Assembly (NCBI GenBank): GCA_026936325.1
Contig: JAPTHN010000010.1
Span: 50,837,283-50,901,282, forward strand
Origin: Platynereis dumerilii
Taxonomy: Eukaryota; Annelida; Polychaeta; Phyllodocida; Nereididae
Length of the DNA stretch: 64,000 bases
Reading direction: 5' to 3'
Below, in pieces: positions 12,390 through 25,588 of this stretch (position 1 is the first letter of the stretch; the number at the start of each line of letters is the position of its first letter). The notes under the pieces were generated by a model. The model saw nothing but the letters and a program-made list of their open reading frames with translations, made no database searches and was not told where the DNA came from. The translations under genes were made by a program, and so were the position numbers.

Positions 12390-13475
12390 TTAAAGGAAAA
12401 TCCAAAATTTGCAACAATATTTATAAATCCTCATTAAATTACTTGAAACTTGAACAAAAGCTGGCTATATTGACTACAATGACCAGGCAATAAATTTAAA
12501 ATCACCATAGTTATATCGCGAATGAAGATGACAAGACGGAAAAGTTGGTTTTTTTAATTAGGGAAAATACAAAATTAGCCATGATATTGACAAATAGGCA
12601 TGAAATTATCCGATACTTGAACAAAAGGTCGCTAAATATGTCCTGACAATAAATTTAAAAGCACTGAAGGTATAACATAAGCAATAACTACAAGACGGAG
12701 AAAAATGTTTTTTAAATTACGGAAAATACAAAATTAGCCATGATATTGACAAATCTGCATCAAACTATCCAAAACTTGAAGAAAAGGTCGCTAAATATGT
12801 CCTGACAATAAATTATAAAACACTGAAGGTATACCGTAAGCAGTAACTACAAGACGGAGACGTATGTTTTTTTAATTACAGAAAATACAAAATTAGCCAT
12901 GATATTGACAAATCTACATCAAACTATCCGAAACTTGAACAAAAGGTCGCTAAATATGCACAGACAATAACTTTTAAAACACTGAAGGTACACCGTAAGC
13001 AGTAACTACAAGATGGAGACGTATGTTTTTTACATTACGGAAAATACAAAATTAGCCATGATATTTACAAATCTGCATGAAATTATCCGAAACTTGAACA
13101 AAAGGTCGCTAAATATGCACAGCAATAAATTTAAAAACACTGAAGGTATACTGTAAGCAGTATCTACATAACGGAGTAGAATGTTTTTAAAATTAAGGAA
13201 TATACAATTTTCCATGATATTGACAATTCGGCATGACATTATCCGAAACTTGAACGAAAGGTCGCTAAATATGTCCTGACAATAAATTTAAAAGCACTGA
13301 AGGTATAAAGTAAGCAACAACTACAAAACGGAGAAGCATGTTTTTAAAATTACGGAAAATACAAAATTTGCCATGATATTTACAAATCAGCATGAAATTA
13401 TCCTAAACTTGAACAAAAGCTGGCTAAAATTGAATATGCCCGGACAATCAATTTAAAAGCACTGAAGGGTGTGGC
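12390..13475. repeat. Tandem satellite, unit about 159 bp, about 7 copies
   Basis: The word GCCATGATATTGACAAAT or close variants recurs at 12,578, 12,737, 12,896, 13,055, 13,211 and 13,370, a spacing of 156-159 bp. Each unit also carries CTTGAACAAAAGGTCGCTAAATA and ACTACAAGACGGAG-like words. The outermost units (from about 12,397 and 13,370) are more diverged and share the variant AAAGCTGGCTA in place of AAAGGTCGCTA. The central units are nearly identical. A minus-strand open frame within it is a by-product. Confidence 0.85.
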
Positions 13476-14870
13476 GTCACTAGAAATGAAAGTTGGAGGT
13501 AGGGAGGGGGCTTGAAGCCCAAAAGTTTAGAAACGTTGTGAGAGACCTGAAGGATCGATGTGCAAGCCGTCCTAAAATCCAAAGATGTCTGTGAATCTAT
13601 GCATGCATTATAGATAAATCTGAAGTCCGATTTGAAATCGGAGCGACGGTGCCCTCACACGAGTGGCTGAAAGACATCGTTAATTTCTGCTCTGTTACGG
13701 AATTTCCAGCTGTCAACTTCACTTGAAGTCCTGAGTTTGTTTTCCTCTGTCTTCAACCATGTCCAGCAATTTCTCGGCCAATAGGGCTGAGTAGCCTTGT
13801 CAGCTGCTTATGGCCATGTTGTATAGACTTAAACTTCCGAAAATAAAGTAACATTTGAAATTCTTGGTCATAAACAGCCATGAATGTCAACAGCTGCATC
13901 CCTCCTGAAATCTGTGTGGCCGCAATGAAGGTCAAGGCCGTTGTGACGTCATGGCGTCGTGCACCCCCCCCCCCCCCCCCCCTCAAATAGGCACTGAACT
14001 TTGCAAAAAGTCAGCCTGAGCAACCAATCGGGCGCAAAAAGGCCTCAAGACCAAAGGCTTGACTGGCCCTTTGCAATGATAGACCCAGGTCTCTATTTGA
14101 CAATCTTTGGGTGACAATGACAGTGATATTGCAGATATGAATAGGAATTCAATTACTTTTATGGGGTCAAGCCTTTAGGAAACTACAGGTCAATTATTTA
14201 GGTAGATCAAGACTTTTCGAAAGGCCGGGGAACTATTCAGCAAGCCTTTTGGCCCGGAGCAAGCCTTTGGGAAAAGGATGCCCGATCAGTTGATTAGGCA
14301 AGCAAGCCTTTAGGAACTGAGCAAGCCTTTTCGCATCAGTGACAAAGGATGCCCGATCACTTAATTGGGCAAGCAAGCCTTTTGGCTAATTAAAAAAATG
14401 CCCATATGGTTGACAAAGGCCGCCCGATCAAGTGATCGGGCAGGGCAAGCCTATGGGGTGTAACATATGTAATGGGAACATGAAACCCTGTATCTAGTAT
14501 GTTGACATTGTAAATGAATCGCTAGTATAGATTGATGTTAGTTTGAAGTCTGCATTTTCCGCTATGAAACAGCACATAAAATAATGGTGAGTCCAGTCAC
14601 ATGCAACCGGTGTGGTTACCAAAATTTACCACAGCTAGTCCTTGCAAGAAAATACGCCACAAATTTAGAATTTGCAGATGGCAAGATTAATGATACATAT
14701 ATTCAGAGATAATGAAATTGTGTATTTAGATATACAGATATAATCATTTTCAGTTGTATAGACCAGTTTGACAATGCATGCTGAAATATTTTACCATGTT
14801 TGTTTTAGAGTCATTCTGGTGTCAAACTAGATTAGTGTGATTGTAAAATATTGAAACTTGAAAGAGTAAA
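13476..14870. repeat. C homopolymer and about 70-bp CAAGCCTTT repeats
   Basis: A C-run of about 20 lies at 13,964-13,982. From about 14,220 to 14,460, three degenerate units of about 70 bp each contain CCCGATCA and GGCAAGCAAGCCTTT. The last ends in GCCCGATCAAGTGATCGGGC, a near-palindrome. No coding content is supported; the remainder is unassigned. Confidence 0.55.
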
Positions 14871-14879
14871 GAAAACTGA

Positions 14880-17434
14880 ATTCCATAATTATTCCAACTG
14901 CCAGCTTGTTTTCAGAGTTTATCACTCTCAACTGCTTTCACATCAGAATCAGAAAAGAATAAATATGTAAACAAACTCGTCTTTCAATAAAAAGAAAATA
15001 TTGTTGTCTGATTCAATTTAGAAATGGTTGGAAAGTCACAAGCACTAATTAAATGCTGAAACCTCTTGAAATGAAATATATGGAGAAGACTGTCGGTTTT
15101 AGTGTTTTAAGCAAACAAAGCCATTGCTATTGTTTCTTTAGATACATTTCTGATTGCTTCAGTTTATTGCTGTCATAAATTTGGGATCTCTGTGGTATTT
15201 CACGTTTTGTTTCTTGAAGTGAAAAAGGCATTGTAATTCTGGCATGCTGCAGATTTATTGATATTGGACAATGCTTGCTTTTTCCAATGCACTAGTGATT
15301 TAGAGACCAAAATATGACTAGTGTGGATGATCAGCAAAGGAAACAATACAGTACAAAGTTAGATACATGTGTTTCACATCAACACAAAATTGACAACACA
15401 TTGAAATTATTAATTACGTATAATGTTACAAACAACCGTTTCTTGTATTTGTTGAATTATTATTTTTGATGACAGTATGATAACGTTGGGAGCTCTGTTT
15501 GGCCCAGGTGCCAAAACAGGCCACTCTGGAAAATTATTGGATAGTACTATCGGATATGGGTTATGTACGTCATATTTAGATTTTCATAGGGCGAAACATT
15601 TAGTGAAAAACTAAAAGCAATAGTTTTTATACACATGGTCCTGGCTTCATAACATCACTCATTCTGCTGACAATATGCGGTCTTTTGTGGAGGTGAGGAC
15701 GCAGCTTTTTGATGAAAAATGTATTGAAAATACCATTTAATGTTGGAGGAAGGTGCTCTCATTTACAAAGCATGGTGGTCTTCTTAATGTCAAGCCTTAC
15801 TAAAGGGGAATAAAACACGGGGACCACGGTCCAATGCCTGCACTACTTTTTCCAAATAATTTATTTTATTCTTTGTTACTGCCTATAATCATGCTCAATT
15901 ACTCATAATTATCATGACAAAGGATTCTTGTAAACCTGTCTTTATACAATATTGCACATGCCCAAGAAAGGGACTAACTTCTGTTGACCCTTCAAAGAGG
16001 ACTGAGATCTTCTCTGAACAGTGTGTGAACACCCTCTTAAGGCTTCTTGAGCTAGGGAGAAGATGAAGTTGCAGTCTAGAACAGAACAGGATTGAATAGA
16101 ATACGATGATTCTAATATGATAAAAACATAATACAAACAAATAGCTTAGAAATATGTTGATAAAAAGAATATATACATACCAAATAAAGTACTTGTATAG
16201 AAGCACAATTGCATTGCATTGCTTTTTTGGTTTGTGTTCTGAATCACTGTCTTTCCTCTGTGACTTCTGTGTACTTCCATGAACCTAGATTTTTTATCAT
16301 GATTTCTTGTTTCCGGAGCAATTAGTGTTTTTCTGGTTTTCTTTTTCTTCATGAACCTCAGTCATTGAGACGACTTCTTGTCTCTTGTAGTCTCCTCACC
16401 TTATTACAGTTTCTTTTGCTGTTATCAGATCAGAGTCAAAGTCATATTGGTTAAGTTTAGGATTTTTATACTTAAATCGCTTGGTACCATGTATTGTACT
16501 GAGTAATGATTGCATTTTGTTTTTCGGTCAGAAAGTATATATCTTGTAATCATGAGTGTCTGTTAGCTCAAATGTCTTTTCTTTTCTTTTTTCACTTTTT
16601 ATTCAGTAATTTCATTCATCATTCCCCTTAAGAAGCATACCTTGCAGAAATTGGTTTGTCACACTGTTTGGAGAGATATATTATATAGACAATCTGTAGA
16701 CAGTATTGATAACAACTTGTTGCTACAAATGATGACACTTATTGCCAATTACACTGAATATTTGTCCCAATTTCACATGTGGATGTTATCTGAATGAATG
16801 TGATTCCATCTTGGTTCATTTCTGTTTTCAATTTTTCATATATATGCCTAACTGATGGCAAGAAACAATGCATGAAAATCGGTTCAAACAGCTCTTGCCA
16901 TTATCAATAATGAATAGTGATGGCGACTAGAACCTGCATTACCAAAGAACACCAAACAATAACATTGTGAACCACCTATTTAAACCCAATTGACATGCTT
17001 TATCTGAAATATATGACTTGGCATTCCAATTAACTCAATATGTCGTAATAACTGTGGTTTTGACGATAATACAAATTACAGTCATGAAGTTAATTAAAAG
17101 TGAATTTTGAAGCTGAAGTCTCATGGTGTGTGCTGATATCCATGCCTCAAATATAGATGGTGAAGTCTAGACTTCAAAATTGCCTTCAGTCTAAAGCTTT
17201 GGGGTCCATTTTGACAATAAAGTGAGCTGTCTGTCATATTTCCATCTGAGCCTCTTTGAAGTCAGTCGGATTTCTCTTTAGATATCCTTCAATTTTTCTT
17301 AAATTTCAACTTGCATGGGTTTTATGGCAAAAGACCATGTATGATCTCAGATCATCTGAAATAATTCCTTTTTTGTTTACGATTATTTGATTTTGTCTGT
17401 TATTGATATGCTTATGGTACCCAACAGCTCTTTT
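14880..17434. repeat. Conserved dispersed block, copy 2 (longest)
   Basis: Three parts match elsewhere. Positions 14,880-15,300 match 18,660-19,080 (for example GATTGCTTCAGTTTATTGCT against GATTGCTTCGGTTTATTGCT). Positions 15,910-16,060 match 19,330-19,470 (ACATGCCCAAGAAAGG). Positions 16,238-17,434 match copy 1 at 1,005-2,205. Copies 2 and 3 are therefore direct repeats about 3.4-3.8 kb apart. No terminal repeats or supported coding frame were found. Positions 17,080-17,434 are the best conserved against copy 1. Confidence 0.7.
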
Positions 17435-18655
17435 ATCAATCAATAACAATTCTGTTAAGAGATAAATGGATATGTGGATGATTTGGGTTTACATTTTGTA
17501 TTTATGCACTTATTAAGAGACAGACAAATGAAGAGAAAGTTATGAAACTTGTCAGTGTACTTTTAAGGCTTCAAAATGTAACAGATCTATCACAACCTGG
17601 TTAAGTAAAATATAAAAACTTTGTCTTTTACGATATCATTCATTTTTGTAATTTAAGTATATGTTTAGACTGACCTTTAATATTAATTCACCACATCCTT
17701 GAAGTAAGAGTTTAAAAAATGTTGGCAAGTGTGGTTGCATGTATTCTGCGCAGTCATCAAAATATACCACTGCTTTTCTTTTGCAAGGAGATATGCTAAG
17801 CATTGTCATGTAGTTAGCTAGATGGATGGATATATATTTTATTTATACATGCAGATAATATATTTAGATTCAGGACCTGTAGACATACCATGTTCAAGTT
17901 CTATTGTATTTCTTTTCATATGTAACTATACCACAATCATAGTGCAACAATGTGGCAGTACTGTACATGTTGTACATAACTTCCTGTTTGATAAAAACAT
18001 TGGCTTGGAGAAAGCACATGTTTCAGAAAAAATCAATTCATATAAAATCAAATTGCAGTCAGCTATAGAAAACCACTTAGAACTGTGTATTTAGTCGTTC
18101 TTGACAAAACCTATGCAAAGTGTAACCTTGAAACACCTGTGATATTTGATTAACAGCCTTTAAAGTTTCAATGTGAGTTGGCAAAAAAATTTGTGTTGAC
18201 ATGGCCATAGGAGAATTTATATCTTACCTTTTCTTATGAACCTGTATCCTACGATTTGTCTGTAAGCAATTCCAAATAATATATATCCCATGCAATATAA
18301 ATATAGTCCATGAACAATTCCATGTGGGTAAACGGATGCACAAATGCTCAAATTAGAAGTTCTTTGGCAAAACTTCCCTGGCTCTGTGAGCCTCTGTCAC
18401 ATTTTCTTATGCTCTGACAATGTTTAATGGGGCCCTGGTACAAAATAGCAAGCTGGATTATCTTGTTTAGCGTTGTTTGGCATTGACTGTTTGTTGAAAT
18501 CACCTGCTTCAAACCTCAGTTCAGTGGAGTGCACCAATATATCTGTGAATTCCATATGAGTGGTTGTGGGACCATGCACATTGTTGGTTGAAATGTCAAT
18601 CAGGTTTCAACCTGGATCAAACTGATCTAAAAAATCTCAAACATGAGGAAATAAA
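17435..18655. other. Unassigned spacer between duplicate blocks
   Basis: A short match to the 3' end of SINE family B (reverse, TTGTATTTATGCACTTATTA) lies near 17,490. A 90-codon plus-strand open frame at 17,822-18,094 has no recognisable domain. Confidence 0.35.
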
Positions 18656-18659
18656 CAAA

Positions 18660-19948
18660 ACTGAATTGCATTATTATTTCAGCTGCCACCTTCCTTTTGC
18701 AGTTTATCACTCTAAGCTGCAATGAAATTGGAATCTGGAAAGTATTAAAAAACAGTAAGCAAATTCCTCATTCCATAAAAAGCAAACATTATCGTCTGAT
18801 TCAATTTAGAGATTGTTACGAAAGACACAAGCACTAATTAAACACTGAAACCTCATGAATTGAAATATGTGGAGAAAACAGTTGGTTTTGGTGCTTTAAG
18901 TAAACAAAGACATTGCTATTGTTTCTTCAGATAAATTTCTGATTGCTTCGGTTTATTGCTGTCATCAATTTGGGATCTCTGTGATATTTTGCAATTTGTT
19001 TCTTGAAGTGAAAAAGCCATTGTAATTCTGGCATGTTGTTTATTTATGGGCAATGCTTTGTTTTCCCAATGCACCTGTGGTTGGATGACTGACAAATCAA
19101 TACAAATGTAGGATGGATGGATGAATGGGGCTTTACGTCCTGTATTTATGCACTTGGTAGGACAGGGGGAGGACACTACACAGGTAGGATTGTGGGTGGA
19201 TGGAAGGATGGAAAACTTTCAAGATATGTTACCTGGTAAGTCATATTGTTATTGAGCAATAATCAAGAGAAAAATAAAACACTTTTTAATGCATCATAAT
19301 AAGTCTCCTTCTCCTGTACTTATTTCTCATGAAAAAGGATTGTTATAAGTGTGTCTACATGTAATGTCTTCAGAAGACTTTTAAAGGATAGGAAGTTCTC
19401 TCCACATGCCCAAGAAAGGAACTAGCTTCCGCTGACCTTTCAAAGATGGCTTTTTGGGCTGGGAAAAAGTTGAAGGTACGACAGATCTAGAATAGAGAAA
19501 ATATACTAGAATATGATAGTTGTAACAAAATAGAATTATGATACATAATAAAGAAAAATAAAATACTATTAGGATATAATGCAATGGAAAATAACATAGC
19601 AGAATTGAGTAGATTCAACACAGTTGCACTTTTCTTGGCTTATCATCTCAATCACTGTGTCTCCTCTGTGACTTTCGTGAACTGTCGTGAACCTAAATTG
19701 TCATAACGATTTTTTTTTATTCCCAGAGCAATTTGTGTTCTTTTCTGTTGTTTTTTTTCTGTCTTGGGTCTGTCTTTCACTGAGTCGACTTGTAGTCTCC
19801 TCAACTATTGCAGAGATTATGTTGCTTTTGCATCAACAAAGTTGTATTGGTTAAGTTTAGAGTATATATACGGAAAATGGCTTGGTACCATGCATTGTAC
19901 TGAGTAATCATTGCATTGTTTTTCTTTAACCAGAAAATTTCTTGTCAC
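18660..19948. repeat. Conserved dispersed block, copy 3, ending at a MITE
   Basis: Direct duplicate of copy 2 from GAATTGCATTATTATTTCAG onward, including the AAGTGAAAAAGCCATTGTAA segment and ACATGCCCAAGAAAGG. A SINE-B fragment in reverse orientation lies at 19,095-19,165, with GGATGGATGGATG beside it. Homology stops at about 19,948, exactly where the 890-bp MITE begins. Confidence 0.65.
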
Positions 19949-19953
19949 AAGTA

Positions 19954-20843
19954 GAGTAGGTCGGGGCAAGCAGCCCGGGTTAGGTGAGAGGCCCCCCCAG
20001 GCTTATATCCAAACGTACATTTTTGGTGCGTTTATCTATTGATGGGATTGAAGCTAGAGGCGTTTTAGGTGACGTCACAAATTTTCAGGGCAAACAGCAC
20101 CAAACCATTGCAGAAATTAAAGAAACAAAAAATATGCATGGTTTTTGTAACTTTGACTAATTCTTTGAAAGGGGTTGTCAGAAATAACTTTGGAAAATTT
20201 AAAAAGTATAATGGATATCTGCATTGCTTCACTTTATGACCATCACATAAATATGATTTGGATCATGTTTTTTGTATTTTAGTTCAAAATACAGAGGTCC
20301 AATTAAAATATGTGGGTTTGGGGCGAGAGGCCCCACATGATATGGGGCATGAGGCCCCCTTCACTGGGGGGTCGAAGCTGCTTCAGGAACCATTTAATAA
20401 TGTGTACTTTACCTTAATTCTTGATAGAATAGCTAATTGAAATATAAAAAATTTGGCCCGAAATTGAAACAGGGCAAAAATTATTAAAAAATAAATGTAT
20501 GAACAGAAAAATTCTGAAATTCAGAAAAAGTGAATAGAATGCCTTAAAAATGATAGCAGAACCATAAGAAATAACTTTTAGGCTGAATGTGCTCGCAAAA
20601 AAAATTGCCATAGGATTTTAATAGGGGGCTTCTTGCCCGATGGGTGGGGTAAGAAGGCCATTTTAAATTTTTTACAAAAATGGCCGTAACTCCTTTATTA
20701 AAATTGGTAGACATTTGTTTCACTAGTTATTAGTAGAGTCAAGTGATACCTTCCTGACAGCATAAGCATTCAAATAATCGCCCATAAAAAGTAGGTCAAA
20801 TTGCACCTCGAAGTTAAGGGGGGCCGCATGCCCCGACCTACTC
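19954..20843. mobile_element. TA-flanked MITE, 890 bp, copy 1
   Basis: Terminal inverted repeats GAGTAGGTCGGGGCA and TGCCCCGACCTACTC are each flanked by TA. The interior is non-coding with GC-rich ends (GCCCGGGTTAGGTGAGAGGC) and an AT-rich middle. A second copy at 56,623-57,519 is about 90-95% identical by eye and is also flanked by TA. A TA duplication with short inverted ends is typical of Tc1/mariner-type MITEs, though other superfamilies cannot be excluded. Confidence 0.85.
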
Positions 20844-20873
20844 TAACAGTTGCTGTCTGTGCCAGATTGCTGG

Positions 20874-20929
20874 GATAGATAGATAGATAGATAGATAGAC
20901 AGATAGACAGACAGACCGATAGATAGACC

Positions 20930-21011
<82 letters not shown>

Positions 21012-21017
21012 CAGATA
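20874..21017. repeat. (GATA)n microsatellite
   Basis: About 144 bp of GATA units, interrupted near the left end by GACAGACAGACCGATAG variants. The flank CCAGATTGCTGGGATAG resembles, in reverse complement, the flank of the 32.3-kb array. Open frames here read as Tyr-Leu-Ser-Ile repeats and are not genes. Confidence 0.95.
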
Positions 21018-23029
21018 AAGGAAATTTAGCATTCTCAATGGCAAAAATTCACTTAAAACACTTAATGTTTAGCATCTTTGTAAATAAGACCAATTACTCT
21101 TCCCAAGCAGACAGAATATCGACCTCTACCTCTCAGTATACAAACTGGTCACAACAGTACTGCCGAACACACACGGACTTGCATGCATGTAGGTGGCTTG
21201 ATTTGGTTAACAGTGACCCAATGGAATATTTTAGGCTGTGGATGTAGTTAATACAGGCGTCTGACAGCTGTGACTTGCTTTGAATTGAAATGAATAAGTC
21301 ATCAGAATGAATTTGTAGCCAGCTGGCTAAGTCTCCCTCTGCTTAGGTGCTTGTTTATTATTTATGTAGCCATGAAGGCCAAAGCAAGCCATGTCACTGG
21401 GCGAGACATGGTCTGAATACTAAGGATGTAATCATGGTTAGCCTACTTTGGTTTGGGGTTGGTGAGCATGCTGCACATGGTAGTCTTTTAAGATGTATGC
21501 ATGTTGTGTTAGGAGAAAAGGAGAGGAAGAAGGAAAAATGGGGTATCATTTTGAGAATAAAGGTTGACAAAGGAGGGACTTCTGAATGAGAGAGAATTAA
21601 TATGGTATTATATTCAAGCATACTTGAAAACATCAAAAAGTAATACTATTTATCAGCCCCGAATTTCATGGTGGTTAGAACTGCACTAAAGTCATCACAA
21701 AGAAAAACTTGGAGAATGGGGAGGCTAAAATCAAATGTATTTGAAGGTTATATCTGCCACACCCTAAATTCTGTCCTCATTTCAGGCAGGCCTATTCTGA
21801 ATATAGATAGTTGCAAGAGACAAAATGATTTTCCTTGCCTTACCAATGGCACTGGCATCATGTAAAATTTTTAATGTCTTATTACAAGTGGCTGGTTGGT
21901 GATTAAAACAGGTAACCAAAGAAGTGTCGAAGAATTAAGATTAGAATTTTGCTCAGCTACATATACATGTACCAGCGAATAATTTATATTGTTAAACAGA
22001 AATTACCGAACACCCAATTAATCTCTAGGTTATATCATGATACCTAGAAATAACAAAATTAGTATCAGCCTTTACCATCCCACCAGGGTATTAATATTGC
22101 CAGTGAATGGTGTGTCAAGAGATCTAAAAGTGCTCCTGATCCATATCTAAAGATCCAGACTGAAATTGCACATCTCTCTCATCCCTTGCATCCAATCATG
22201 GCACTGAGAATAAATAGGCATCTTGTCTCTGGAAATAATGGGCCATTTTTTGACAGAATCCCCCATGAGCTTTCATTCAGCTCCCCAAAGGCAGTATCCG
22301 CACTGCGAATGATGTCACAAGCATAATTGCTACATTTTTGGCGTGAAATATTTGGCTCAAAGGCAAATCGCAGCCGACGTGACACTAATTACATGAACAC
22401 TGTACCATACCCAAGTGATGCACCCACGCAATTGCCTGAAATTATCCAACAGTATTTCTGCCTTGTCTATTGTGAAGATGTGGTTGTCTACACATGTGTT
22501 ATCAAATGTGTTTCTTGGGGATAAGACGCATTATGATGTGTATCTCTCAAGCTAGGTATCTAACTATCTAAATACTTAAGTTTGAATCTATCTTTGTATC
22601 TAACTTTACCAGGCCTTGGCCTTTTTCTCACTTGTAGCATGCTGAGCTGCAAACCTCAGAAAACTGGGGTTGATTTTCGGGCTGGGCAACAGGTATATTT
22701 AGACAGATTCCTTTACCAAGGGTGCACCTAGTCTCATTTTTGTGGTTCCTGCAGGTTCCTTAAACCTAGTCATTGCAATAATACTGAACATACAGCCCCA
22801 TCAGCCACTTATAAAATTTTTGGGTAAGCTCAATTTTTTTTCTGCGGGGCACAAAATCTGTTGGGCTGTTTGATTCAAGAAGCGAAAAATCCAGTATATC
22901 TGGCCAAATGCAGGCCTGTATCACTGCACTAAATTATATTTCAGTATTTAGTCCTCCATGATGGATCAAAGACTATACAACTCAGGACATGGCACATGGA
23001 AGGCAGTGCCAAAGACTATCAGTAACTAT
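21018..23029. other. Unassigned interval
   Basis: No gene or well-bounded repeat was recognised. Several 60-80 codon frames exist on both strands without start context, splice signals or recognisable domains. Confidence 0.35.
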
Positions 23030-23679
23030 TGATATCTTTGGCATTGCAAAAATAGCTTGGCATCGCCAGTTACCCATGATTGCGTCATAATGACGCCATA
23101 TACAGTTGTTATGACCAAACCGGATTGGCAAAGGCAGACTGTTAGGCATGCAATGACCATGGTCTGAGGTTTCTCTTCAGCTCTGAATGAAAACTGCAGG
23201 TCCACATTCAGCAAGTATGTTGGTTGTCATGAAATCCAGCTATGAAGTTTGTTTCTCTGAATTGTCCCTTGCTACTCAGACTTCAACGACACCCTCTAAA
23301 ATACCTAGGATTGCTTAAAGGGGCGACCAGTGGGCAGTGGATACTGCTTTGGAGGTTGGGGGTTGGATTTTTTCTTAACAGGACCTGAGAAATAACCTCT
23401 AAACTATGGTGTATTTCTGTTGAGGGACTGATGATAATATCAATGCACCAATGATATCATGACAATTCCTATCTTGTACATTGAAAAGTGTGATCAATTT
23501 TCATTGGGAGACTAAAGTCTTGCAACCTCATTGGTGCGTGATATGACTCATTCACTGACTCCTGTTGATAACACTGCAAGTATAGTATTTATGGCCTCAG
23601 TCACTGGGCTTGATTTATCAGTATAGTATAGCAAGTACCGGGATGTCACCTCACGAAAAGCATTCTGTTTCCTATTGTA

Positions 23680-23902
23680 ATCACCTGTCTTTCCACAACT
23701 GTAAGTTTGCTAGACTATGATGAGGAAGTGAATTGAAATGGGAACTTGGTCAGACTATGAAGTCTGATGGACTGGGAGCTGTTACGACTGCTGTAAAATC
23801 TGCCTGGAGAAACCTAGTAAAGATTGTGAGGTCTATCAATACTGGGACCGGAGAGTGAGTGAGTGGCCTGTTGGGCCGAATCAGTCACAGTGTGAGATGT
23901 GA
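23680..23902 (+). pseudogene. Broken copy of the Cys-rich tail exon
   Basis: Duplicate of the exon-like segment at 26,638-26,869. From 23,783 the frame reads YDCCKICLEKPSKDCEVYQY and on to the same terminal QCEM and TGA at 23,900. Upstream it differs from the second copy. The acceptor-like TTCCACAG has become TTCCACAA, an in-frame TGG has become TGA, and two bases are missing just before the cysteine cluster, so the frame is not continuous. It reads as the degenerate duplicate of a small host gene exon. Confidence 0.5.
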
Positions 23903-24314
23903 TGTCACGGAGTGCCAAATATGCCTGGATCTCATGACTGTAGCCTGGCACCTTGGTTTATACAGGGTTTACACAGAAGTGCCAAGCTAGTTGATAGATG
24001 CATTGGCCTTAATGTGTGTTTAATGCCAGGCAAACTACAGCTAGCATACAGCCAGGCAGCATACAGTCAGACTCAGGCTCCAGGGAGACTTCTGAACAGC
24101 CGAGTAGGCTTGGCATGAAGAGACCTAAGCCTATCCCTTGGGATTCTTGCCTTTTTATTTCTAGGAGTTGTATTTTCTCGCTCTAAAGTATTTTTCCCTT
24201 CTTGTCAAGTTATCAATCACCAGCAAAGAAAGATCTAAACCTCCACCAGACCTCTCTGCCAGTGATAGTTACAGGCCACAACTTCAATACTTCATTCTCA
24301 ACAGTTAACCCTTT

Positions 24315-24320
24315 AATAAA
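24315..24320 (+). terminator. AATAAA polyadenylation signal, copy 1
   Basis: AATAAA in CCCTTTAATAAAGTCTGCTT lies about 410 bp after the stop of the broken Cys-rich tail. It is conserved in the second duplicate. No transcript evidence is available. Confidence 0.4.
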
Positions 24321-25439
24321 GTCTGCTTGGAAAAGATAATTATCCTTTCCTGGTTATTAGGATACTTGGATTGGTGTGTGTGGCAAATCTAACAAATATT
24401 GGTTAGATTAAGGCATGAAATAAACACCGTTCCTCAGACCGTATGTCTTTAGCGTGTTTCAAAGATTTGAGTATAAGTCATATAGTTTGTGAATATATTC
24501 ATAATATTGTATGCATTCTTTCCCCACAGGTTTGCAATGTATCTGGGCAAGTTAGATGCTGAAATACAAATTTACACAGTCTACATAGACACTGTATGAC
24601 TGACGAAAGTCTTACAGACTAGCATTCATCTTGAGCATCATGATAGAATATTAGAGACATGTCACATACTGCAAGAGGCTGCAGGAGTCCGCTGGAACTG
24701 CAGGAAGACACTGTGACCCTAGCAATAAGGCCAGCAATGCAATAAGCTATGGCAGCAATGCGGCCAGGGTCAGGGTCTGCATGAAATGACCACCTCCTCT
24801 GGCTGACACTGAGGGCTGACAGTGACTACTGGCTTATACTGACTGGTATAACAATGACAACTAAAACTGACTTCTATCATTGACTACTGGCAATGACTAC
24901 TGATAGTGACTACTGACTGCAAACAGTAATAAGTAACAGCAACAATGTTATTTTTTTTATATTTACCTGACATACTATGAAGGGTGACTGACACTGACAA
25001 ACTCCAGTGTTATGCACTTTCACTTACTAACAACGATTAGGCCTTACAATGATGTTTTACTACTAGCTTTAAATGTAGCATCTGTGGCTGAGCAAGAGCC
25101 CACACCTTTGGACAATGGCATTTTAAACAGTTCTTTCTTTCAGTGTTTTGCACTTAATACATATGATGACAAAGATTAACCTTTCTGACTTCAGAAGACA
25201 CTGTCTGACACTAACTGTCGTTGTTAATTGACAAAATAGTCTAGCAATTGAAGTATAAAATAGTAACCGCTGACTGCAAAGTACTTTTAATGCTGGCTTT
25301 ATCCTAATGCAATATGGTAGTGATGGTTTTAACAGTAGAATTAAGATTAAAAAGTCACTACAATTTGGCTTGGCATATCCCTATACTTGCCATGTTAATC
25401 GTGATGACTCATATCCGGTTAGCAAGGTCGTATCATGTA

Positions 25440-25570
25440 CTTGCTGTGTTACCAGTACAAGTCAGTGAATGAGTTATACTGCTCACCAGGGAAGTCGCAT
25501 GTCTACCAGTGACAAGCTGACCTCTAATATAAATTTAAAACACAAGACCTGTAATGATATCTTTGATATC
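25440..25570. repeat. Dispersed AGTCAGTGAATGAG element, copy 1
   Basis: Matches 28,165-28,290 (the duplicate unit) and also 61,210-61,345, far outside the duplication. Shared words are AGTCAGTGAATGAGTT, a GAGGTCACATGTCTA-like core and ATAAATTGACAATTCATTT variants. It is therefore a small dispersed repeat caught in the duplication. Confidence 0.5.
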
Positions 25571-25588
25571 GTCAAACAACTTACTGTA

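Noticed and set aside
20838-21044. Tyr-Leu-Ser-Ile repeat frames at this and the other TATC arrays
   Set aside because: Translation of tetranucleotide repeats.
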